Origin: CAYVDB01 sp964450705
GTDB lineage: Bacteria > Patescibacteriota > Minisyncoccia > Phycocordibacterales > Zambryskibacteraceae
Direction of reading: 5' to 3'
NCBI GenBank assembly: GCA_964450705.1
Contig: CAYVDB010000025.1
Coordinates: forward strand, 1-7,178
DNA length: 7,178 nt
The translations under genes were made by a program, and so were the position numbers. This document shows, one piece after another, positions 1-4,800 of this stretch (the first letter of the stretch is position 1; every line of letters starts with the position of its first letter). Below the pieces are notes generated by a model. The model saw only the letters and a list, made by a program, of their open reading frames with translations. It searched no databases and had not been told where the DNA came from.

Positions 1-125
1 CCTCGGGCATTTCCGCGACGGGCGTCCGTGACTAAAGGATGAGTGCCGTCGCTAAAAGAAGATGCTGGTTGCTAACCGAAACTTGTCATCTTGGTTAGGA
101 CATGAGAGAGCGTGTGCCCAACGCA
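1..125. other. GC-rich 5' stub, possible end of an upstream gene or RNA
   Basis: This stretch is clearly richer in G+C than the AT-rich DNA from 126 to 240. In the third forward frame it reads SGISATGVRD and then TAA at 33-35, so it could be the last ten codons of a gene that starts outside the window; ten residues are too few to identify it. It can also fold: GCGACGG (15-21) pairs with CCGTCGC (46-52), and CTAACCGA (72-79) pairs with TTGGTTAG (91-98, one G-U). Neither stem is followed by a T run, so neither is a normal intrinsic terminator. A structured RNA end is therefore an alternative. I recognise no tmRNA, RNase P, SRP or rRNA signature. Confidence 0.25.
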
Positions 126-137
126 TAATTTTCATAG

Positions 138-143
138 TATAAT
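138..143 (+). promoter_or_regulatory. Possible -10 box (TATAAT)
   Basis: A perfect TATAAT lies where the GC-rich stub gives way to AT-rich DNA. The hexamer 17 bp upstream (115-120, TGCCCA) matches the -35 consensus at only three of six positions. If used, it would give a leader of about 90 nt for the secreted protein at 241. It competes with the closer -10 candidate at 224-229. Confidence 0.3.
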
Positions 144-223
144 GTTGTTTAAGATAGGTTTTTCGTGGATATGTATTTAATTTTTTGTTAATAAATCCAA
201 TTTTATACATACAGCAAATATTT

Positions 224-229
224 TATTAT
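224..229 (+). promoter_or_regulatory. Possible proximal -10 box (TATTAT)
   Basis: TATTAT ends 11 nt before the ATG at 241. This would place the transcript start only about 5 nt before the coding region, close to the leaderless arrangement proposed for other AT-rich genes here. No convincing -35 box is visible, and the surrounding DNA is so AT-rich that chance matches are likely. The only SD-like string before the ATG is GTAGAG (231-236), which is weak. Confidence 0.25.
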
Positions 230-240
230 CGTAGAGTAGA

Positions 241-1635
241 ATGAAATTACGGAATAGAAACTTAATATATATTTTTGTCGTTGTGTGTCTTTTTTGCATT
301 ACCTCAACGGCTGAAGCTGCTCTGATTGGCCGATGGAAACTTGATGAAGGAACTGGCACTACAGCAACTGATTCTTCGGGTAATGGTTACAACGGTACAT
401 GGAGCGGAACGTCATCTGGTAATACAGGGTATTATGATACAAACGCAACCTCTTCTCTTTCGTATTCCGGTAGTTTCAGCTCTGGCGATGATCAGGTGCT
501 TGTTACAGGAATTAGTACAGTTGTAAAATCTGTAACTTTTTGGGCATATATTCCGGATTTGAATGGTACTACTGAGATGGTTTCAAAATCATCTTCTGGT
601 CAAGGCTTTGAAGTAATTATTAACGGGGGAACCATCCAATTTTATACAATGGGAAGCGATGTAATTTCGGCCACCGCTTCATCCGGAGATATCAATTTGA
701 ATGCATGGAACCATGTTGTGGCTACCTATAATGGCCCTGGGACAACTATGAGGTTATATATAAATGGCGCTGCTTCAGGGAGCACCGGGACGGCTCCGGC
801 GAGTGTGACAAATGTCGATAATCTTTATTTTGGAACGTGGGGTAGTGGTGGGCGCCAATTTGTAGGTAAATTAAATGATATAAGGTTGTATGACGTTGAG
901 CTAAATTCAACTCAAGTAGGTAATGTAATGGGGGGCTCCGTAGATCCAGATACGGCGCCAGATAGCACAGCTCCAACGATTTCTAGTATTGTAGCTACTG
1001 CGAGTTCGACTGGTGCAACTGTTACATGGACTACAAATGAAGTAGCTTCCACAAAAGTTGTATATTCGGTGGATAGTAATTATGCTTCCACTACATCAGA
1101 GATTGACACTAGCACACGTGTAACAAGCCATAGCCAGTCGATTTATAACCTAAATTCTTGTACGACTTATAATTTTAAAGTTGTGTCGCGTGATGCAGTG
1201 GGCAATTCAGCAACCTCCTCTGCTCAGAGTCTTACAACGACCGGTTGTCCTACGGAATCCTCATCAGTAAACAGAAGAAAAGGGACTTCAGTAGCTAACC
1301 GTATTAAGAATTTAATCGAATTAGGGAATATTTCTAATGCAGAACAATTAAAAAATGAATGGTCTTGGCTTTTTTCTAAAAACGAGAACGCTACTTTAAA
1401 GGTTAGAGATTTATATTTTGGTTTGAGTGGGGATGACGTTAAAGCCCTTCAGACGATTCTTATTTCTAAGGGATATGGTATACCTGCTGGAGTAACAGGG
1501 TCTTTCTTTGGTCAGACAAAGTCTGCTTTGGCCGCATACCAACGAGATAATAATATATTTCCAGCGGTTGGATATTTTGGGTCGGTTACTCGTGAGCAAA
1601 TGAAAATGTCTGGTTTAAAGGGCTTATGGTGGTGA
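241..1635 (+). CDS. Secreted LamG / fibronectin-III-like / peptidoglycan-binding surface protein
   Basis: 464 aa. Residues 1-26 look like a Sec signal peptide: a basic start (MKLRNRN), a hydrophobic core and a predicted cut after TAEA. Residues about 28-227 resemble a LamG/concanavalin-A-like jelly roll, with LDEGTGTTATDSSGNG near the start, NAWNHVVATYNG (154-165), RLYINGA (171-177) and LNDIRLYDVEL (211-221) at the end. Residues about 243-335 resemble a fibronectin type III domain, with VTWTTNEVASTKVVYS and TTYNFKVVSRDAVGNS. Cys307 and Cys336 could form a disulphide after export. After a helical linker (about 345-378), residues about 393-456 match the PG_binding_1 fold (GDDVKALQTILISKGYG, then FFGQTKSALAAYQ). 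The likely role is a cell-surface protein held on peptidoglycan that displays a carbohydrate- or protein-binding head; the ligand is unknown. No enzymatic motif is seen. The ATG was chosen because it begins the signal peptide. Confidence 0.85.
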   Translation: MKLRNRNLIYIFVVVCLFCITSTAEAALIGRWKLDEGTGTTATDSSGNGYNGTWSGTSSGNTGYYDTNATSSLSYSGSFSSGDDQVLVTGISTVVKSVTFWAYIPDLNGTTEMVSKSSSGQGFEVIINGGTIQFYTMGSDVISATASSGDINLNAWNHVVATYNGPGTTMRLYINGAASGSTGTAPASVTNVDNLYFGTWGSGGRQFVGKLNDIRLYDVELNSTQVGNVMGGSVDPDTAPDSTAPTISSIVATASSTGATVTWTTNEVASTKVVYSVDSNYASTTSEIDTSTRVTSHSQSIYNLNSCTTYNFKVVSRDAVGNSATSSAQSLTTTGCPTESSSVNRRKGTSVANRIKNLIELGNISNAEQLKNEWSWLFSKNENATLKVRDLYFGLSGDDVKALQTILISKGYGIPAGVTGSFFGQTKSALAAYQRDNNIFPAVGYFGSVTREQMKMSGLKGLWW

Positions 1636-1676
1636 TATAATTTGAGATGATAATATTGTTTTGATTTTTATAAAAT

Positions 1677-1682
1677 TATTCA
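1677..1682 (+). promoter_or_regulatory. Possible -10 box (TATTCA) for a leaderless transcript
   Basis: TATTCA ends 7 nt before the ATG at 1690, and no SD sequence precedes that ATG. TTGTTT at 1656-1661 could be the -35 box, with a short 15-bp spacer. Alternative -10 candidates are TATAAA (1669-1674) and TATAAT (1636-1641, directly after the stop of the previous gene). The spacing resembles that at 1981-1986 and 6449-6454, which favours the call slightly. Confidence 0.35.
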
Positions 1683-1689
1683 ATTTAAT

Positions 1690-1935
1690 ATGAGTGAAAA
1701 TATAGAAGGTCTAGAAAATCCAGAAGCACAGGTTGCGGAATTGAAAAGAAGGTATTGGGAATTAAATACGGAAGAATATAAAAAATGGGAAGATTCAGAC
1801 AATCCAGAAGATAATTATACATATGAAGAAATAGAGAGAGAACTCAACGATATCACGATGAGGGTTGCTGAGATTTGTCGTGACAGTAGCTTACCGTTTG
1901 ATTCAGATTGGGTTCTTTGGAAAAATCGTCCCTAA
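1690..1935 (+). CDS. Small acidic helical protein of unknown function
   Basis: 81 aa; I do not recognise the family. The sequence is strongly charged and acidic, with two stretches that should form amphipathic helices: about residues 11-34 (PEAQVAELKRRYWELNTEEY) and about 44-65 (TYEEIERELNDITMRVAEIC). This suggests a short helical hairpin or coiled coil, ending in an aromatic tail (DSDWVLWKNRP). There is no signal peptide or membrane segment, so it is probably cytosolic. It has no SD; initiation may be leaderless from the -10 candidate just upstream. The codons (GAA, AAA, AGA/AGG, ATA) match the other AT-rich genes, which supports real coding. It lies 54 nt after the secreted protein and 57 nt before the MazG-like gene. 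No function can be inferred from these neighbours. Confidence 0.65.
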   Translation: MSENIEGLENPEAQVAELKRRYWELNTEEYKKWEDSDNPEDNYTYEEIERELNDITMRVAEICRDSSLPFDSDWVLWKNRP

Positions 1936-1980
1936 TATAAAGGCCTTAAAAATTTCGCCTTAGCATAAAAGCGCCCGTGA

Positions 1981-1986
1981 TATTCT
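1981..1986 (+). promoter_or_regulatory. Possible -10 box (TATTCT) for a leaderless transcript
   Basis: TATTCT ends 6 nt before the ATG at 1993, so transcription would start at or next to the A of the start codon. There is no SD before this ATG. A candidate -35, TTAGCA (1960-1965, four of six matches to TTGACA), lies 15 bp upstream. The same TATTCT hexamer stands 7 nt before the start of the prolyl oligopeptidase gene at 6462. Confidence 0.45.
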
Positions 1987-1992
1987 AAGTTC

Positions 1993-2316
1993 ATGGAAAA
2001 AGGAGAACTTAAGACTATAACCGAAAAAGCGAAGGAGGTAATGAAGAAGTACAGGGAAGAATATCCTGATGTGAAAATGGATAGAGATTATTTTCCATTC
2101 AAGATTACTGAAGAGTGGGGAGAGTGCTTGCAGGCGTATCTCATGCTAACAGATCGGGGTCGTCAGAAAGGTAAGAGTAAAGAAGAGATAAGGAATGAAT
2201 TTTCAAAGGAGATAGCTGATGTTTTTGCGTACCTCCTTTTATTCGCTGACGCAGAGGGGGTTGATCCAATCGAGGCTATTAATAAAAAATGGTTTTCTTA
2301 CCTTAATAAACAATAA
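1993..2316 (+). CDS. MazG-like all-alpha NTP pyrophosphohydrolase
   Basis: 107 aa. The protein shows the paired acidic motif of MazG-like pyrophosphatases: EEWGE at residues 40-44 (E41xxE44) on one helix and EIAD at 73-76 (E73xxD76) on the next. In this family these residues bind Mg2+. The segment after the second motif (VFAYLLLFADAEGVDPIEAINKKW) also fits the fold. Members hydrolyse (d)NTPs to (d)NMP and pyrophosphate, often to clear non-canonical nucleotides. The single-domain length is typical of the short MazG-like group rather than full-length MazG. Substrate cannot be told from sequence. The ATG at 1993 keeps a full N-terminal helix. A strong SD-like AAGGAGGT (2032-2039) lies inside the gene, but the ATG at 2041 is too close to use it. 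A 39-aa membrane peptide starts 4 nt after the stop. Confidence 0.8.
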   Translation: MEKGELKTITEKAKEVMKKYREEYPDVKMDRDYFPFKITEEWGECLQAYLMLTDRGRQKGKSKEEIRNEFSKEIADVFAYLLLFADAEGVDPIEAINKKWFSYLNKQ

Positions 2317-2320
2317 AAAT

Positions 2321-2440
2321 ATGTTTTGGCGCTGGGGGCTCATAAAACATATACCAAGTAACCCGTGGATGCGATTTATTGCTATTCTCGGCTTGATATT
2401 TATTATCTTGTATCTCTATAAGCAAGTTAATCTTGATTGA
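2321..2440 (+). CDS. 39-aa single-pass membrane peptide
   Basis: A short open frame of 39 codons that I read as a small membrane protein. Residues 1-17 are aromatic and basic (MFWRWGLIKHIPSNPWM). Residues about 18-33 form one hydrophobic helix (RFIAILGLIFIILYLY), followed by a short polar tail (KQVNLD). By the positive-inside rule the N-terminus probably faces the cytoplasm, but the charge difference is small. The frame is also open upstream to an ATG at 2219, but that part overlaps the MazG-like gene and reads as non-protein-like, so I start at 2321, 4 nt after the previous stop. There is no SD, and translation may be coupled to the upstream gene. The family is unknown. Support is its compact membrane-like sequence and tight fit between two genes. 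Confidence 0.5.
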   Translation: MFWRWGLIKHIPSNPWMRFIAILGLIFIILYLYKQVNLD

Positions 2441-2472
2441 AATGGGCATGGTCTTGTTACATAGAGAATATG

Positions 2473-3084
2473 ATGGATTTAAAATCTACTTATAACAAAA
2501 TAGCTGAGGATTGGTTTAAGGATCACCATCAAGATACCTGGTGGCAAGAAGGCACAGAGAAATTCCTTGCCGAACTTCCTAAAGGCGCAACTATTCTAGA
2601 CGTTGGGTGTGGTGCTGGAGTTAAGTCTAGATATCTCAGAGATAAGGGTTTCAAGGTCACTGGAGTCGATTTTTCAGAAAAGCTAATTGAGATTGCAAAA
2701 AGAGAATCTCCAGAAATTTCATTTAACATTATAGATATTTATAAACTAGACGAGCTCGATCAGACTTTTGACGCTGTGTTTGCTCAAGCGTCTCTACTCC
2801 ATATTTCAAAAAATAGAATAAAAGAAGTCTTAGGAAAAATTAAAGAAAAAATACATCCAAATGGATTTCTATATATTGCAGTAAAAGGAATAAGAGATGA
2901 CGGGGTTCAAGAAGAAATAAAAACTGAGAATGATTATGGGTATGATTATCAAAGGTTTTTTAGTTATTACTCTCTGCCTGAGCTCGAAGTGTATCTAAAA
3001 GAACTAGATATGGAAATTATTTGGCAGGCAACTAATCGGGTAGGTAAAACCGACTGGCTACAGATTATAGCCAAAAGGAACTAA
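2473..3084 (+). CDS. Class I SAM-dependent methyltransferase
   Basis: 203 aa from this start. The Rossmann-type methyltransferase signature is clear: motif I ILDVGCGAGV (41-50) binds the methionine part of SAM, and GVDFS (64-68) at the end of strand 2 supplies the acidic residue for the ribose hydroxyls. FDAVFAQASLLHI (89-101) is motif IV and the following helix, and HPNGFLYIAVK (118-128) covers the next strand. This resembles the Methyltransf_11/25 families, whose substrates range from small molecules to lipids and quinones. The substrate cannot be named. The N-terminal STYNKIAEDW and DTWWQEG may contribute to substrate binding. Two adjacent ATGs (2470 and 2473) are possible. The frame is open to a TTG at 2437 that overlaps the previous stop by 4 nt, but those extra residues do not look like the family. 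Arginine is AGA/AGG in seven of eight codons, unlike purB and purH. Confidence 0.85.
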   Translation: MDLKSTYNKIAEDWFKDHHQDTWWQEGTEKFLAELPKGATILDVGCGAGVKSRYLRDKGFKVTGVDFSEKLIEIAKRESPEISFNIIDIYKLDELDQTFDAVFAQASLLHISKNRIKEVLGKIKEKIHPNGFLYIAVKGIRDDGVQEEIKTENDYGYDYQRFFSYYSLPELEVYLKELDMEIIWQATNRVGKTDWLQIIAKRN

Positions 3085-3125
3085 TAGTAATTCCAGTATT
3101 GTCCTGAAGGACAGATAGACTCAGA

Positions 3126-3153
3126 TTGTTTTTTGTAGAGATTTAAGTAATAT
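3126..3153 (+). promoter_or_regulatory. Predicted purB promoter (TTGTTT - 16 bp - TAATAT)
   Basis: The -35 TTGTTT (3126-3131) and -10 TAATAT (3148-3153) are separated by 16 bp, and AG precedes the -10 box. Transcription would start near 3160 and give a leader of about 37 nt with an SD-like AAGGA (3181-3185) 11 nt before the purB ATG. The purH promoter at 4693-4720 has the same two hexamers, the same spacing and the same AGTAATAT string. That agreement is the main reason for the call. Confidence 0.6.
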
Positions 3154-3196
3154 CTGCAGAAGGCCTGTACCTCTCAAACCAAGGACGGATACTGAA

Positions 3197-4627
3197 ATGC
3201 CAAACCTGACACTCCCAGGTAACCCTCGCTATCAGCCGAAGGATCTTCATCCTTACTTCGGCTACGACAACCTCTTCAGGTGTGTTGCTGAAGTTGAAAT
3301 TGCAACCATGAGGGCTCTTGCTGAAATCGGGGTTATTCCCGGATCGGACATTGCACTACTCACGCCAGAAGTTGAGCAGGAACTTCTCTCTATTACGACG
3401 ACAGAAGTCGACGAAGTAGAGCGGAGGGTAACCAAGCACGACATTCGCGCGTGGGTTCGGATTGCGCAGAGCAAAGTGGACCCTAAGCTTCGGCGATGGA
3501 TCCATGTTCCGCTCACAAGCTATGACGCTATCGATACCGCTCGGGCTCTCCAGTTTGCACGTGCACACCAAGTAGTGAGACACCTTACGGATCGAGTGAT
3601 CGGGCACTTTGTCGAACAGGTCAAGCTTTTCAGCGCAACTCCCCAGATTGGTCGTACGCACGGACAGCACGCGTTGCCGATCACTGTGGGGTTTTGGTTT
3701 GCGACAATTCTTGCTCGGATTCTCACTAACATCCAAAGCGCGAACAGCGCGGCGGGTAACCTGGTGGGGAAAATCTCTGGAGCAGTTGGGGCTTATAATG
3801 CGCAGGTTGGTCTGGGAATAAGCAAGAGATGCGAGCCAAGTTTTGAATGGCTCGTTCTCGACAAATTGGGTCTCAGCCCGGCGCCAATCAGCACACAGAT
3901 TCTTCCTCCCGAACCTCTCGCGGACTATCTGTTTGCGTGTATCAAACTTTCAGCTACGTTCGGTCAATTTGGACGCGATGGACGACATCTGATGCGCACA
4001 GAAATCGCTGAGCTTGGCGAGCCGTTCGAGCAAGGACAAGTTGGTTCTTCAACTATGGCTCACAAGAGGAATCCGATTACCTTCGAGAATCTTGAAGGAA
4101 CTTGGACCAAGAACCAAGTTGAGTTCGGCAAAGTCCTTGCTACCATGGTGAGTGAACATCAGCGTGATTTGGTTGGAAGTTCAATTGCTCGGGATTTCCC
4201 AACAATTGTCGTCAACCTTGTCAGCCAGCTTGCCACTTTGTTACGTGAATCTGGCGGACAGCCTTTCATTTCTCGCGTCTCGGTTGATGAAGTATCGCTT
4301 CGGCGAAACTTTGAAGCCCAGGGTGATGCCATTCTTGCTGAGCCACTCTATATTGCTTTGCAGATGGCCGGGTACGAAGGTGATGCCCATGAGCTCGTCA
4401 ACCATGTAGCGATGCCGTACTCCAAACGAGAAAAAGTTTCGTTACTAGAAGCGACAAGATGGGCTCTTGAGCAAGAACACGGTCACGCATTCATGTCTCT
4501 TGTTTGGGATGGAGTTCCTCGAGAAACACAAGAACTCCTTGAAACGCCGGCGCTCTACACTGGCGCAGCAAGTATCAGGGCTCTCGAAATCGCAAATGCC
4601 GCGGAATCCTATCTTCGGATGCCATAG
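3197..4627 (+). CDS. purB: Adenylosuccinate lyase
   Basis: 476 aa, fumarase/aspartase superfamily (EC 4.3.2.2), cytosolic and homotetrameric in known members. It removes fumarate from SAICAR to give AICAR, and from adenylosuccinate to give AMP. Visible family motifs are TKHDI (79-83), TSYDAIDTARALQF (107-120), RTHGQHALPIT (153-163) carrying a catalytic-type histidine, KISGAVGAYNA (192-202), and the signature loop GSSTMAHKRNPITFEN (283-298), whose serines include the general base. The GSSTM...NPITFENLEG form is closer to E. coli-type PurB than to the shorter Bacillus type, though at 476 aa it is somewhat longer than E. coli's 456. The signature loop has Ala288 where the family usually has Pro (MPxK). 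The start has an SD-like AAGGA (3181-3185), unlike the flanking AT-rich genes. The gene has its own promoter and terminator, and purH, the next pathway step, follows. Confidence 0.95.
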   Translation: MPNLTLPGNPRYQPKDLHPYFGYDNLFRCVAEVEIATMRALAEIGVIPGSDIALLTPEVEQELLSITTTEVDEVERRVTKHDIRAWVRIAQSKVDPKLRRWIHVPLTSYDAIDTARALQFARAHQVVRHLTDRVIGHFVEQVKLFSATPQIGRTHGQHALPITVGFWFATILARILTNIQSANSAAGNLVGKISGAVGAYNAQVGLGISKRCEPSFEWLVLDKLGLSPAPISTQILPPEPLADYLFACIKLSATFGQFGRDGRHLMRTEIAELGEPFEQGQVGSSTMAHKRNPITFENLEGTWTKNQVEFGKVLATMVSEHQRDLVGSSIARDFPTIVVNLVSQLATLLRESGGQPFISRVSVDEVSLRRNFEAQGDAILAEPLYIALQMAGYEGDAHELVNHVAMPYSKREKVSLLEATRWALEQEHGHAFMSLVWDGVPRETQELLETPALYTGAASIRALEIANAAESYLRMP

Positions 4628-4660
4628 TGCCAATAACGACAAGAAGTCTTGAAACATCAC

Positions 4661-4696
4661 AAAACCTACTCAGGAAACTGAGTAGGTTTTTCTTGT
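4661..4696 (+). terminator. Intrinsic terminator after purB
   Basis: A perfect 13-bp stem, AAAACCTACTCAG (4661-4673) with CTGAGTAGGTTTT (4678-4690), closes a GAAA loop, which is a stable GNRA tetraloop. It is followed by the T-rich TCTTGTTTT. It starts 33 nt after the purB stop. Because the 5' arm begins with a run of A, it might also work weakly on the minus strand, but no minus-strand gene is visible to use it. Confidence 0.9.
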
Positions 4697-4720
4697 TTTC
4701 GCTTACTTTTTGAGTAATAT
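4693..4720 (+). promoter_or_regulatory. Predicted purH promoter (TTGTTT - 16 bp - TAATAT)
   Basis: The -35 TTGTTT (4693-4698) and -10 TAATAT (4715-4720) have a 16-bp spacer ending in GAG. This is the same architecture as the purB promoter at 3126-3153, including the 8-base AGTAATAT. The -35 box sits inside the T tract of the purB terminator, so the two signals share bases. Transcription would start near 4727 and leave a leader of about 74 nt before purH. Confidence 0.6.
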
Positions 4721-4736
4721 ACGAGGGAGAAGTAAA

Positions 4737-4770
4737 GGGAACTATTCCCACAGCTGACAGACAACCTGTC
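4737..4770 (+). promoter_or_regulatory. Two small hairpins in the predicted purH leader
   Basis: GGGAA (4737-4741) pairs with TTCCC (4745-4749) around a 3-nt loop, and GACAG (4756-4760) pairs with CTGTC (4766-4770) around ACAAC. Both stems are only 5 bp. They do not match any purine riboswitch I know, and there is no T tract for attenuation. They may simply shape the leader, or the arms could be protein-binding sites. The purB leader has no obvious counterpart. Confidence 0.25.
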
Positions 4771-4775
4771 GCTTC

Positions 4776-4789
4776 ACATTGAACATTGA
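4776..4789 (+). repeat. Tandem 7-bp direct repeat (ACATTGA x2)
   Basis: Two perfect head-to-tail copies, ACATTGA at 4776-4782 and again at 4783-4789, end inside the SD of purH. They could be an operator or a small duplication. The repeat also creates the in-frame TTG at 4786 that extends the open frame upstream of the true start. With only two short copies, chance is not excluded. Confidence 0.5.
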
Positions 4790-4794
4790 GAGGA
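4788..4794 (+). promoter_or_regulatory. Shine-Dalgarno site fixing the purH start
   Basis: GAGAGGA lies 6 nt before the ATG at 4801, an ideal spacing. The upstream in-frame TTG at 4786 overlaps this site and has no SD of its own, so it is rejected as the start. The protein from 4801 also begins MRNALLSVYHKDG, matching where PurH proteins normally begin. Confidence 0.8.
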
Positions 4795-4800
4795 ATTGGT

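Noticed and set aside
39..98. 19-codon frame starting at the ATG at 39
   Set aside because: Very short, with no clear SD and no membrane or toxin-like pattern; its end coincides with an inverted repeat, so chance is more likely.
1940..1961. Inverted repeat AAGGC / GCCTT between the 81-aa gene and the MazG-like gene
   Set aside because: A 5-bp stem with a 12-nt loop and no T tract; too weak to call a terminator or regulatory element.
2032..2039. Strong SD-like AAGGAGGT inside the MazG-like gene
   Set aside because: The ATG at 2041 is only 1 nt away and no other start is in range. Starting there would also remove the N-terminal helix. It encodes Lys-Glu-Val of that helix.
2219..2320. Upstream extension of the 39-aa membrane peptide to the ATG at 2219
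   Set aside because: That part lies inside the MazG-like gene in another frame. The ATG at 2321 gives a compact, membrane-like product.
2437..2472. TTG start for the methyltransferase overlapping the previous stop by 4 nt
   Set aside because: The overlap resembles translational coupling, but the added residues are not methyltransferase-like and two ATGs follow at 2470 and 2473.
3100..3134. Hairpin TGTCC-TGAA-GGACA followed by a T run, as a terminator after the methyltransferase
   Set aside because: The stem is only 5 bp and the T run starts 15 nt after it, too far for an intrinsic terminator. The T run is better explained as part of the purB -35 region.
4786..4800. TTG start extending purH by five residues
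   Set aside because: It overlaps the SD that serves the ATG at 4801 and has no SD of its own. The extra residues (MRGIG) are not part of the PurH N-terminus.
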